Origin: Saposhnikovia divaricata
Lineage: Eukaryota; Streptophyta; Magnoliopsida; Apiales; Apiaceae
DNA length: 64,000 nucleotides
Assembly (NCBI GenBank): GCA_036435485.1
Contig: CM071600.1
Location: 54,371,546-54,435,545 of the forward strand
Direction of reading: 5' to 3'
A model generated the notes under the pieces. It had not been told where the DNA came from, ran no database searches, and saw only the letters and a list, made by a program, of their open reading frames with translations. Made by a program: the position numbers and the translations under genes. Positions 44,836 to 58,762 of the stretch are shown piece after piece. Each line of letters starts with the position of its first letter. Positions within the stretch are counted from its first letter, which is position 1.

Positions 44836-45973
44836 TGATGTGTTAAAATATAATACCGCAAGTGCACGATGTCTGTTGTTAGCAGATACTAGCGAGTACG
44901 GGTCGATGTCATCACGCTTACACCAAACAAATCACAAAAGTATAGCAATTCAATGGGTCAAGTAATTAAAGTAATGGTCAATCTCTCCCAAGCATTAACA
45001 CTTTCAGAAATCCAATGATGCTCTCGCACTCACTTTCAATTCTGCTAATCGTATGTGTGCCTCTAGTGAGTAAAATCTCTCGATCTATTACTCCTATTTG
45101 CATTCAATTAATCCATGATATTGGCCAATTACACAAATTAAGTATTAAAACATATCGATTAGAATTACTTTTTACCCATTAAACTACTAATCAAATTAAT
45201 GCTTAATCATGGTGCAAACATGGCTCCCCTTTACAACCTAGAATGGAGCTACTCACTCATACTAGAAGTAAAAACAATAAGAACAATGAAAAAAGCCATG
45301 TAAAACATATAATAAAAGAATAATAGAATAAAGATTACCTCAAACTTTATATTAAAGAAGGAACCAAGTTCCAAGCTAAAACCAATGTATCCAGTGTAAA
45401 AGATGAAGAAGAAGAACATGAACCCTAGCTTTTTAAAAGTATGTATCCCTCTCTCCTCTAAAGGCTAATAATAAAAAACTAATCATCAAATCTAATCTCT
45501 ATTTCCTAATAAAAGTATTTTTAATGTTTTAATAAATTTACAAAAAGATATTTATATTTGAATAGGATTTTCATGTAAAATTCGTGGCTGTATTTGATCC
45601 TCTGTTTATGGGCGGTTCCAACTGGATTTTGCTTACTAGACCACCACTGAATTAAAGAGAATTCCACAAGTTTCGCGTGGATTGTAAGATCGCTAAAATC
45701 GGACTTCTGAAACTCAAGATATGATCCAAACAACGTCAAGAGCCCGTGTAGTTCCATAATTCCGATTTTTCTTCTAATTTAGCTCCAAAATAAATCTTTT
45801 TCTCCAAATCCTTCTAATTTAGCTCCAAAATAAATCTTTTTCTCCAAATCCTTCCAAGTTTAAAAATTACTTGTATCCTACAATAAACCATCAATATCTA
45901 ATAAATAAATATCCAAATCAATGCAAAACACAATAAATATGAGAATAAAATCATCTAGAATTTATATAAAAAT
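44836..45973 (-). repeat. Gypsy-type LTR copy B (empty sites, truncated)
   Basis: Collinear with copy A but lacks both nested transposons, so it gives their empty sites. It has a deletion of about 150 bp after 44905 and a 40-bp tandem duplication at 45771-45850. It stops at the start of the long-TIR element; the last about 12 bp of the LTR and the flank are missing. Confidence 0.8.
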
Positions 45974-47210
45974 GGGAAAATGAATTTTTTTGTCACTGAA
46001 CTATTGACCTTTTTAGAAATCTACCACTCAACTATGAATTTTTCTTTTTTAGTCACTAAACTTAGGTTCAGTTTTGTTTTACTCACTAAACTTAGGTTCA
46101 GATTTGATTATTAGCATTATGTTAATTATTAGCATAAATTAATAATTCCTTCATAATCATAAAAATATTTATTACACTTTTGTAAAAAAATAATTCTAAT
46201 AAATTTAAATTTATATGAAACTCATCCCTAATCTTTTTTATTACATTCAAAAATTCAAATATGGTATTTTTGTACTCCATTAAAAAATTATTAATTAATA
46301 TTTTTAATGTCTTGAATACTTTTTACGTGCAACAGATCTAAAGATGTTGTATTATCTTTAATACATCTATATATACATTAATTTTTTACTTGTATTATCT
46401 TTAATATCATCTATATACACATTAATTTTTTACTTGTATTATCTTTAATATTATCTATATATACATTAATTTTTGTACCGAATCGAACTTGAGCTCGATT
46501 ACCTTAACGAGCTTTTTTTCTTGCCGAACTCGAGTTCATTACGACCCGAGCCGAGTCGAGTCGGTAACGAGCTTAGGGAATCGATCCCTCTTACTATAAT
46601 TTTTAAGATATAGTAAATAATCGATAAATGAATGTTCGTTAAACGAATAACCTTATTAATTTTTTTGCCTGTCCAAACATAATAGAGATAATGTATTTTT
46701 GACCTCGATTAATGAATAAAAAATTTCGATCTCAAGCGTATTCATTCATCGAGGTTTAACTGTAAAGATAAATCATTAGAGAGGATAACTTTATCTTATT
46801 AAACTTTATCGATTTATTTTCAAGATACAATTAATGCAGACTTTATCTTATTAAAATTTATCGATTTATTTTCAAGATAAAGTTTAATGTAGACTTTATC
46901 TTATTAAATTTAATCGATTTATTTTCAAGATAAAGTTTAATGCATCTTTTTCAAGTATTAAAGTTTAACAAATTGTTCTCTATAATGCATCATTTCTAAG
47001 TATTAAAGTATCAACTGACTTTTTTACTCCAAACCTAAGGTTAGTGAGTAAAAAAAACCAACATAATGCTAATAATCAAATCCGAACCTAAGTTTAGTGA
47101 GTAAAACAAAATCCAAACCTAAGTTTAGTGACTAAAAAAGGAAAATTCATAGTTGAGTGGTAAATTTCTAAAAAGGACAATAGTTCAGTGATAAAAAAAT
47201 TCATTTTCCC
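45974..47210. mobile_element. Long-TIR DNA transposon, copy 2 (inverted relative to copy 1)
   Basis: 1237 bp, reverse complement of 18883-20130 with few differences. Ends GGGAAAATGAATTTTTTT..TTCATTTTCCC. It has no flanking duplication, and the gypsy LTR does not resume on its right side, so one junction has been lost by deletion or rearrangement. Confidence 0.85.
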
Positions 47211-47726
47211 TTTTCAGAATAGTTTCTGCTTTTTTCAAAGAATAATGTGCTTTAAAAATTGTAAAATTATTATTTTTTTTAAATAACTAGACTTATATAT
47301 TTTACAAATGAGTGTACTCATAAATCTCAGAATTTTGTCTTATAAATGAGTATTTATACTCGTAAGTTTCGGGATGAACAGAAATGGAATTCAGTATCGT
47401 ACTTGAGCAAGAATTGAATTCATGGAACGACAAAGAGATAAGTTCTTATTCCTTAAAATATTTTATCGCATTCAAATTGTACAAGAATACATAACTCGAT
47501 TAGCTTTTATTGAAAACAAATAAATTTATTGTTTGAATAACATTTCTCTCTTATCATAAAATCAAAATTAATGTACAAGTTTTTAGTCGTTCAGTTTTTT
47601 CTTTAAATTCGTTTTGTAATTTCAATATTTTTTTCCATAAAAGACAACGATATATCTCGCGTTCGCCCACACGAACAGGAAGATAGCAGATACAAAGCAT
47701 TGAGCAAGCAAGCACATCTATGATCT
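47211..47726 (+). promoter_or_regulatory. Upstream region of the ABHD11-like gene
   Basis: About 515 bp of AT-rich DNA between the transposon and the ATG. It must contain the promoter and 5' UTR. The last 80 bp are GC-richer (CTCGCGTTCGCCC) and probably transcribed. No clear TATA box. Confidence 0.35.
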
Positions 47727-48005
47727 ATGGCGACAATTACACGAAACAAAGCCGGTCTAAAACTGGTGAACCGTTTAATTAACCCGATTCACTTCCGGTC
47801 CACTAGACTGATCGAAACCCTAGCTTTCGAAGAGGTCCGATCGGAGAAACCCTACGATTATACAGCACTTGTTCTTCACGGTCTCTTAGGTTCTGCTCGT
47901 AATTGGCGATCATTTTCTCGTCTTTTAGCTTCATCTCTTTCCTCCTCCACTCCTTCTTCAGGTCTCTCTCTCTCCCCCCTCTCTCCCCCCCCTCTCTCTC
48001 TCCCT

Positions 48006-48052
<47 letters not shown>

Positions 48053-50183
48053 TCTCTCTCCCTCTCCCTCTCTCCCCCGTCCCCGTGTGTGTTTATTAAT
48101 GTTCATGTAACTACAATTAAAATATAAATTGATGTATATTGATGATTAATTAATAACAATTGAATTAGCTACATAATTTACATTGTAGTAGAGTGGAGGA
48201 TGGTGCTTGCGGATTTGAGGAACCACGGGAAATCGGCTGAACTGAAAGACTTAATTGTGCCTCATGACATTCCGAATGCTGCCAGTGATCTGGCGAATTT
48301 GGTCAAGTCTCAAGGTTGGAATTGGCCTGATGTGGTTATAGGTCATTCTTTGGGTGGAAAGGTTGCGTTGCAGTATGCACAGAGTTGTGCTCGTGGTGAT
48401 TATGGTGATTCCGTCAAGTTGCCTAAACAGGTATTGTTGCTTTACCTTTCTTGGTTTATTAACTATTATTATGCAGTTTTGCTAAAAGCTATATGCGCAA
48501 CAAAGCTTAAGCGTTAATGCACATCAACCGATATATATTTTCTTAATGACTAAAAACTGAATGTTAATTCCATCAGGGCAAACAAGTATAATCAAGTAGT
48601 CTATTGTTAAAAATACACAACTTGTTTTCGTAATAATTAAGTAACTGAAATACCAATGACGTTAAATTGCTTTCATCATTAGCCTTATGGAACATTGGAA
48701 AATGTCAAATTCTTCCAAGTAGTTGGTATGTTCTAATTTTATTAATTAAAATCAACAGAAACGGTTATTTATACATTAGCTTTATATGGTACCTGTCAAT
48801 TGATTTGACAATTTATAGCTCACTCACAGATGAGATACATGATGCATAACAGCTGTGGGTACTAGATTCGGTACCTGGAACGGTGAAGCCTGAATTCAGT
48901 GATGGAGAAGTGGAGAAAGTTTTGAAGACTTTGCAGGGTTTACCTTCTTCAGTCCCTTCCAGAAAGTAAAGACTCTTATCACATATGACATGGTTATAGT
49001 ATCGCATGAATGTTTAATTAGTTTCCAGTTTTATACATGTAAAGGTTGCACATATCGTTTTGAAAGCATCAATTATCAAATATGGTAGTGCAGACTTGCA
49101 GATTTATAAAAACCACCTTTGATGAATAGTTTGAATTTGGCCCGTTCCAACCAGTTGGTCAAGAATCTTTATTCTGTATCTCTGTTTTGTGTAGCTGTCA
49201 GAAGTATTTTGGATGACAGAAAATAAGTATTATCATTATTGAAATAGAGATCGGTTCATTAATTATATGCTTCATAAGAATGTCTTATATTTCTATATCA
49301 CTATAATGTAGCTTTTGAACTTCAGTAAGTCTTAAACTAATGCTCCTGGTCGTGGATTAGTTAGTGGGAATTTAATGCATTTAGGCAGTTTAGGGATTGT
49401 GACATCAGCACAGGTCCGGGAAGTGTAGCAGGCATTTTTTACCTAAGGCCGTGTGATAGGTACTTGGATTCTTATCCTTTCCACATAAAGTATATTAAAA
49501 TTGCTAGTTGAGTCTGAATCCTCTCCAAGTCAACTAAACAACTTGGCCATCACATCAGTTAGTTCCTTTTTTGAGCATGGTATTTGCCAAGGCAACACCT
49601 TACACTGAGGTTTACTGAATACATAGAATCCTCTTCTTGACTGTAGATGGTTGGTCAATCATATGATGACTCTTGGTTTTTCAAAGTCATTGTCCGATTG
49701 GATAGGCAGCAACCTAAAGAAAACAGAGGAAGGTGAGACCTGGGCTTTTAATCTCGAAGGTGCCATAGCAATGTTTAATTCATACAGGTAACTTCAAATT
49801 ATGCTTCACTTGTTCACATCACTGTTTCATTTACTATATTTCGAAGAACGTATACGTCATTCATTTTATTTTTTGATACTGTTCTGTGAACTCATTTTGT
49901 TTTCTGATACTTTTCTGTGAACTCTTTCAGGAAGACAGATTACTGGCCTCTTCTGGAGAACCCACCTGAGGGGATGGAGATAGCAATTGTGCGTGCAGAG
50001 AATAGTGACAGGTGGGATGCCGAAGTGGTTCAGCGGCTTGAAAATCTTACCAGTAGGAAGGTTGATGGAGCCGGGGGAAAGGTTTCAGTTCATGTCCTTC
50101 CCAAGTCTGGCCATTGGGTTCACGTGGATAATCCCAAAGGACTTCTGGAGATTGTGACACCTAGAATTTCCTCTCTTGCCTAA
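47727..50183 (+). CDS. ABHD11-like alpha/beta hydrolase
   Basis: Serine hydrolase of the ABHD11 family; a mitochondrial or plastid ester/lipid hydrolase role is inferred from family members. Exons 47727-47961, 48192-48430, 48853-48965, 49647-49787, 49931-50183; 981 nt, 326 aa, all phases join. The N-terminus (MATITRNKAGLKLVNRLI) is basic and lacks acidic residues, fitting an organelle targeting peptide. Oxyanion loop HGLLGSARNW at 51-60, DLRNHGKS at 86-93, nucleophile elbow GHSLGG with Ser131, and the C-terminal SGHWVH with His304 as the catalytic histidine. KPYDYTALVLHG and the W.L..H.. block (exon 4) are family features. Intron 1 opens with a CT tract. A LINE lies about 270 bp downstream. 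Confidence 0.93.
47963..48080. repeat. (CT)n-rich tract at the intron 1 donor of the ABHD11-like gene
   Basis: Imperfect CT repeat with C runs starting in the donor itself (CAG|GTCTCTCTCTC). Confidence 0.92.
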
Positions 50184-50666
50184 ATCTTATCCTTTGCGGG
50201 TGTTAGGTTTGCATTCTTTGTATGTTCATTTTGCTGAAGAAAATAATAGCAACACGACTTCAGCTGTAATAGTTAGTTGTGGACTACCAGATTAAACTTC
50301 AGTCGAGCATGGAGTACCAGATTGAACTTCAGTTGAGCTTCTGTTGATACTTTTGGATTTGCAATTTCTTTTGCTATACAGTTGAGTAAAATTTGCTTCT
50401 ATATTAATCGAAGGGTGTTGGAGGACTATATGTACGAGGTTGAAAGATATATAAAATTTTTAAACCTGTTGGCACTCTGCTCTGTGTTTGGATTAAAATC
50501 AATATGTTGATATCGATGCACTTATAAGTGCTAGTTTGTTCCATATCTATGTCATCTGTCTTGTCTATGTGACATGGTTGTTCTGTCTTGTCTATGTGAC
50601 ATGCTTCGAATGTTCTATTGTCCTTAAAGTCATTAGTTCTGTCAACCAATTCGCCGTTTCATCGCT

Positions 50667-51881
50667 ATGGCATCAAGTGATAGCTTGACTCAAGCAGTGA
50701 ATAACATATCACTGGAAGAGGAGGAAGATGGAGGTCTGTCAATAGACCTAGCAGAAATACAAAGAGATGAGCAAAACGTAAATGGCTTCGATGCAAAACT
50801 ATGCGTGGTAGCTAGATTCCTATCAGAAAGTCATGTAGATTTTCCAGCCTTTCAACAAACAATGGCGGCCCTATGGAGACCAGGCATGGGAGTATACATG
50901 AAGGAGCTGGAGACAAATCTGTTCTTGTTCCAGTTCTATCACGAAGTAGACATCAAGAGAGTCATGGAAGGTTGTCCTTGGTCCTTTAATAGGAGAGCTC
51001 TGGTAATGCGCAGAATGAAAGAAGGTGAAGTCCCTCGCACGCTAGATTTAAATTGTATGGATCTCTGGGTTCAAGTGTACGACCTTAAGGTAGGATTCAT
51101 AACAGAAAGAATCCTCACAGAAGTGGGTAACTATGTGGGCGACTTTGTAGCATCATGTCCTAGTAACTTTAAAGGAATATGGAGAGATTACCTTCGCGTT
51201 CGTATCACTATAGACGTTACAAAGCCTCTTAAACGAAGAATGAAAATCAGAAAGACAACAGAGGATTGGTTCTGGATAAACTTCAAGTACGAAAATGTAC
51301 CGACTTTCTGCTTCATATGTGGTCTGCTAGGGCATTCAGAGAAATTTTGTAGCCGCTTATTCCAAACTGCAGAATCTGAGATCGTTAAACCATATGGCCC
51401 TTGGATGAGGGCACCATCCAGGAGACAGATTAAACCCATAGGTGCAAAATGGCTTCGCAGTGGTATAGACGATAGTGACCGGAATTTCCCTACCGCAGAG
51501 TATCAAAAACATCACGAGGGTCAAAGCAGCAACCAGGTCCCACGTACCCCAATGCAAAACCAGACACCAGACAAGGAAAAGGAGATTCCTGAAGAAAGCC
51601 AACCCAAAAGTAATCAAAAAAGTGGAATAGTGCAAAGTCCAAGTGCAAAAAATATGATACCCGCTAGTAAAGAATCTTTGACGGTCATTGAGTCAAAGAA
51701 ACGGAGAACAAGTAATGAAATGGGCCTGGACATCCACATGGGCTCAGAAAATGAAGACATGCTGGATACTGACATAGAAGAGAGCATGAGTATTGAACGA
51801 GTAAGCCCAACAAATATTACACTTCCAAAAAACGGACAAGAGGTGAGTGCCCAAGAAGGGGGTGCTCGCCTAGAATTATGA
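50667..51881 (+). CDS. LINE ORF1 protein (DUF4283 + CCHC)
   Basis: Intact, 404 aa, nucleic-acid-binding chaperone of the LINE particle. Residues about 50-160 form the DUF4283 domain typical of plant LINEs (CPWSFNRRALVMRRM). A CCHC knuckle, CFICGLLGHSEKFC, lies at about 214-227, followed by basic PYGPWMRA. The C-terminal half is charged and low-complexity. Its TGA stop overlaps the ATG of ORF2 (ATGA at 51878-51881), suggesting termination-reinitiation. Confidence 0.9.
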   Translation: MASSDSLTQAVNNISLEEEEDGGLSIDLAEIQRDEQNVNGFDAKLCVVARFLSESHVDFPAFQQTMAALWRPGMGVYMKELETNLFLFQFYHEVDIKRVMEGCPWSFNRRALVMRRMKEGEVPRTLDLNCMDLWVQVYDLKVGFITERILTEVGNYVGDFVASCPSNFKGIWRDYLRVRITIDVTKPLKRRMKIRKTTEDWFWINFKYENVPTFCFICGLLGHSEKFCSRLFQTAESEIVKPYGPWMRAPSRRQIKPIGAKWLRSGIDDSDRNFPTAEYQKHHEGQSSNQVPRTPMQNQTPDKEKEIPEESQPKSNQKSGIVQSPSAKNMIPASKESLTVIESKKRRTSNEMGLDIHMGSENEDMLDTDIEESMSIERVSPTNITLPKNGQEVSAQEGGARLEL

Positions 51882-54800
51882 GCATTATCAGTTGGAATTG
51901 CCATGGGCTTGGGACCCCGTGGGCATTACAATTCCTTAAGGAAATGGTTTTCCAAAAGCTTCCCAATTTCATCTTTTTGTGTGAGACTATTTGCAAGCAA
52001 AAAACAGTGGAAAGAGCTCGTTCAGTGTTGGGTTTTGAAGGAATGATAGCGGTCGAAGCTAGCGGTCACAGTGGGGATTAGCTTTTCTTTGGCGAAATAA
52101 AGAGGAAGTATCCTTATGCTCATACAGCAAAAACCACATAGACGTCATCGTATCTCCTAAGGACAGTGTAAAGTATAGACTAACTGGGATTTATGGAGAG
52201 CCGGATAGGTCCAGGAGGGAGGAAACTTGGTCTTTGCTAAGAAACCTGGCAACTCAAAACACCCTTCCTTGGTGCTTAATCGGTGATATGAACAACGTCT
52301 TATCCCAAGAGGACAAACGGGGAGGTAGACCTTACCCTTCTCGCTTGCTGGAAGGCTTTCAAGAGGTTCTCACTGATTGCGATTTAGTGGATATGAATTT
52401 ACAAGGTTACCAATTCACTTGGGACAGAGGTGCAGGGACTGAGAACCATATAGAGGTTCGGCTTGATAGAGCCCTAGTTAATCTCGATTTCCTCAGTATT
52501 TTTAAGGAAGCAAGACTCATCAATCTAGAGGTAACAACATCAGACCACAGTCCAATTTTAATGGAGCCTATAATCAGCACCAAAGTCATCAGGTCCAAGC
52601 TCTTTAGGTTCGAGAATGCCTGGCTCAGAGAGCCTATGTGCTACCATATCGTCGAAGATATTTGGAGTGCAAATACGGGATCAGTGTATGAAAAACTATC
52701 CATGTGCGCAGACATCTTATCCGCTTGGGGCAAGGAAGTTACGGGTAACTTCAAGGATCGCATTAACAGAAGCAAGAAGATTCTAAAGATCATGAAGAAG
52801 AACGGAGATAAGCAATCTTTAAGGATCTACCAGGAGGAAAAAAAGAAACTAACCGAAACCTATGCTCAGCAAGAGGTCTTTTGGCGTCAAAGGTCGAAAC
52901 AATTGTGGCTCCGCGAAGGAGATCAAAACAGCAAATTCTTCCATGCGGCCACTAAGAACAGAAGAAGGATGAACCAAATTAACTCTTTGCATGACAATCA
53001 AGGTAGCAAGATGGAGTGGGGAGCTGGGTTAGAAGAAACAGTGGAGAATTACTTCAAAAACCTTTTTGCAGCTACAAACACAGAATGGAGACAAGTAATA
53101 GACTGCATAACGAGGAAAGTCGAGACAAGACAGAACACAGTAATGCTAGCAGAAGTCCAGGAAAAAGAAGTAAAAGCAGCCCTCTTTAATATGCACCCAG
53201 ACAAGTCTCCGGGTCCAGACGGCATGACGCCGGGATTTTATCAAAAATGCTGGAACATCGTGAAGGTTGAGGTTGTTGCAGTAGTCAAGAAATTTTTTCA
53301 AATCGGAAAGTTAGACGACCAGTTGAAAGGTACGCACATAGCTTTAATTCCCAAAAAAACAAACCCAACACACATGTCTGACATTAGACCTATATCCCTA
53401 TGCAATGTCCTATACAAAATCATTTCCAAAGTTTTGGCAAATAGGTTGAAGGAGATTATTGACACCATCATCTCCGAAGCTCAGTCTGCTTTCATCCCTG
53501 GAAGACTAATTACTGATAATATAATGATCGCTTTTGAAGTAATGCACTATATGAAAAGGAAGAAGAGAGGGAAAGATTGTTGGATGGCTCTAAAATTAGA
53601 CATGTCTAAAGCCTACGACCGTGTTGAATGGAATTATCTGGAAGCTATTTTGTCAAAGCTGGGGTTCGATCGCAAAGTTATCAAATTGTTCATGAGCTGC
53701 ATTTCAGACGTTAACTATAGAGTTTCTCACGCTGGGAGAATCTTTGGGTCTATATGTCCAGGGAGGGGTCTAAGGCAAGGAGACCCCTTATCTTCATACT
53801 TGTTTCTAGTGTGCATTGAAGGCCTCTCAGCTCTGTTGAATGATTATGAAAATCGAAAACTCATATCCGGAATCAAAGTAGCCAGAACCGCTCCTCCTAT
53901 AACACACATGTTCTTCGCGGACGACGCATATATCTTTTGCAAGGCGAACTTGGAGAGTGCAGTCAATGTCTTACAGTTACTAGAAACCTTTGAAAAAGCT
54001 TCAGGACAAAAGATTAATGTGGATAAATCTTCAGCCTTCTTCAGTGGTAACACCCCGATTCATCTCAAGAGAGAACTCTGTCATAAACTAGGATTTCAAG
54101 AAGCTTCTAATCTCAGTACTTATCTAGGACTGCCAAATATCATTGGCAGGAATAAGTCAGCGATTTTCAATTTTATCAAAGGGAGACTGCAAGATCGTAT
54201 ACACGGGTGGGATAAAAAATCACTCTCAAAAGGAGGAAAAGAAATTCTTTTAAAGACAGTAGCTCAAACCCTCCCAAACTATGCCATGAGCGTCTTCCTT
54301 ATACCCCTGGAGGTATGCCAACAGCTAGAAGCTTTAATGTGCAAATATTGGTGGTCGACAAACTCAAAGAAAGATAGGAATATTCATTGGCAAAGCTGGA
54401 AAAGAATGTGCAAAAGAAAATCACAAGGAGGCATGGGTTTTAGAAGCATTCGAGATTATAACATAGCTCTTCTTGGGAATCAAGGATGGAGACTGATCAA
54501 GTTCCCAGAGAAGCTAGTTAGCAAGATTTTCAAGGCTCGCTATTACCCTCAAGGCACTTTCCTCTCTGCAAAAATCGGTAGCAATCCAAGCTACATTTGG
54601 AGAAGTGTTCTCGAATCTCAGACTGTTATAAAGCGAGGCATTGGTTGTAGAGTTGGTAATGGCCATTCTATAAACATCGAGCTTGATCCTTGGCTCCCAG
54701 AGGAGAATGACCCTTATATTCACAGAACCTCGGAATCTATACATGGCCAGAAGGTTTCCTCGCTGTTTAGCATGGAACACAACAGTTGGGATATCGACTT

Positions 54801-55950
54801 AATTAAGGATATCTTTGATGACAGAGACGCAAACACCATTCTCTCAATTCCAATGGACAAAGAGGTGAATGATTCATGGTACTGGAGACGAGAGAAGCTG
54901 GGCAAATACTCAGTCAAAAGTGCTTACTTGATGCTAGAGGAAGTTAATAACTTAAGTACAGCAGCTAACTCAGGCTTTTGGCGGAAACTCTTGAACTTAA
55001 AAATCCCTCCTAAGGTCAAAAACTTTCTATGGCGTGCATGCTCGAATTGTCTTCCCACAAAGGACATGCTTATCACTAGACGAGTCCCAATCAATGTGAC
55101 TTGTTCAGTATGCAACGAACGGCCAGAAACTGCTCTTCACATCCTGGTACAATGTGCACACGCTGCAATTACTTGGGACAGATTTAATAAACTTAACATA
55201 GTGGGAGACTACAACACGTTCTCAGACTAGTTACACCTAGTTTTTCAGCAGCAAAACAAAGAAGAAGCTACAGCCACAGTTATGATTTGCTGGATGTTAT
55301 GGAAAAACAGGAACAACCTCATCTGGAATCAACGTAGTTCTACGGCATCAGAAGTGGTGGATTCTGCGTACTCGACCCTTAACCATTGGAGAAGTGTTCA
55401 AGATCGAACATTCGACCGCTTTATGGGATTTATATCTCTAGAAGACGGCGACGAACACTGGACTTTACCCCCGAACAACAGTGTTAAGATTAACACAGAT
55501 GCTGCCATTTTCGACGATATAAACTGCTATAGCTCTGCTTTTGTGGTCCGAGACAATACAGGTGCCTTACTCGAAGCTAGATCGAAATGCTTACAAGGAA
55601 ATCCTAGTCCAGAACTGGCCGAAACTCTAGGAATTAGAGAAGTATTGAGCTGGATAAGCAACAATAATCAGAGCAATATCATTGTCGAGTCGGACTGTTT
55701 GCAGATGGTGCAGGCAATTCGTAGCTCCTCCCTTTGTTTCTCATACCTAGGGAGAGTGGTTCAGGAATGTCGAGACCTTCTTGCGAACTTATATTGCAAA
55801 AACGTGAAGTTTAGGTTTGTGAAACGATCCGCGAACAAAGTCGCTCATTTTCTAGCGCGTCAATCTTGTTCCTTAGCAGATCGTGTTTGGAGAGTGGGAG
55901 ATGTCCACTCCGATTTCCATAATGTTTTGTTGAACGATTTGAGGTTTTAA
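51878..55950 (+). pseudogene. LINE ORF2 (endonuclease-RT-RNase H), one frameshift and one nonsense codon
   Basis: Start MSIISWNCHGLG, the APE-type endonuclease N-terminus. A stop at 52079-52081 follows a run of four G where the conserved G-G-L/A context implies five, so a one-base loss. The frame then stays open to TAG 55228-55230, which replaces a likely Trp. RT motifs: KSPGPDGMTPGFYQ, ISLCNVLYKIISK, GLRQGDPLSSYLF and the catalytic FADD. A zf-RVT region (FLWRACSNCLPT, CSVCNERPETALHIL) follows. RNase H from about 55490 has INTDAAIF, ELAETLGIREVL and IIVESDCLQ, and ends LLNDLRF at 55950. Confidence 0.92.
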
Positions 55951-55988
55951 TATATTCGAATTTTATGGCAAAAAAAAAAGATATATAA

Positions 55989-56325
55989 TTCACAATTTTT
56001 ATTTTCTGAAATGCTTCATAGCGGAGATAGTATTTTATTTTTTATATGTTTCTCAATTAAAATTATAGGGAGATAGTATTTTATTTTTTGAATACCAAAT
56101 TATTACTGGGAAAATACTTGAGAGCCCTTATTCATAAAAGCAATGAGTTATTGTTTATTAAACTTTTGCTTTTTTTATGTAATTTGTGAAAATGTGTTTG
56201 TGTACTTGTGTGAAAATAAAAAATAAATCAATCGATTTAATTTAGTACTGAAAAAAAATCAGAGAAAACGGTAAGTACGATAATTATCAAATGAATAGAA
56301 AGGGGTAAAATAGGTATTTCGGTAA
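55989..56325. other. Short intergenic region upstream of RPS14
   Basis: About 340 bp of AT-rich DNA. GGAGATAGTATTTTATTTTTT occurs twice (about 56023 and 56070), a small direct repeat. No gene. Confidence 0.5.
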
Positions 56326-56333
56326 AAACCCTA
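56326..56333 (+). promoter_or_regulatory. telo-box upstream of RPS14
   Basis: AAACCCTA about 130 bp before the start codon, followed by TATATATAAG near 56351. Telo-boxes are common in plant ribosomal-protein promoters, where they support growth-linked expression. Confidence 0.6.
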
Positions 56334-56456
56334 GCAATGAATGAATATAATATATATAAGATATAAGATGAGTGTGTATATGAGCACCGCATTCGCCTCT
56401 TCCTCCACCACCATCATCATCGTAACTAGGAGCCATCTTATCATTTGCTGCTCAAA

Positions 56457-58762
<2,306 letters not shown>

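Larger units (their letters stand above)
40327..45973 (-). mobile_element. Decayed gypsy-type element without coding capacity (LARD-like)
   Basis: Two direct copies of an LTR-like sequence (40327-42762 and 44836-45973) flank about 2.1 kb of non-coding DNA. The sequence ending ..GTGCACTTGCGGTATTATATTTTAACACATCA (minus strand, in part) is a widespread plant gypsy LTR end. The purine-rich AGTGTGGAGA just before 42762 (minus) fits a polypurine tract. After the 5' LTR end the expected PBS is not recognisable. No gag or pol motif remains. Nested insertions are a MITE, a 795-bp element, a TRIM and a long-TIR element at the right edge. The minus orientation is inference. Confidence 0.7.
50455..55979 (+). 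mobile_element. L1-type LINE, nearly full length
   Basis: A 5' UTR of about 210 bp, ORF1, ORF2 (endonuclease, RT, zinc-knuckle region, RNase H) and a short 3' end with a 10-A tail (55970-55979). Flanked by AAAGATATATAA (50443-50454, and 55977-55988 overlapping the tail), a plausible 10-12 bp duplication. The plant RNase H domain at the ORF2 end puts it in the L1 clade found in angiosperms. Two defects in ORF2 make this copy non-autonomous. Confidence 0.92.

Noticed and set aside
47876..48127. ORFs over the CT tract in ABHD11-like intron 1
   Set aside because: Low-complexity translation of an intronic microsatellite; the true exon ends at 47961.
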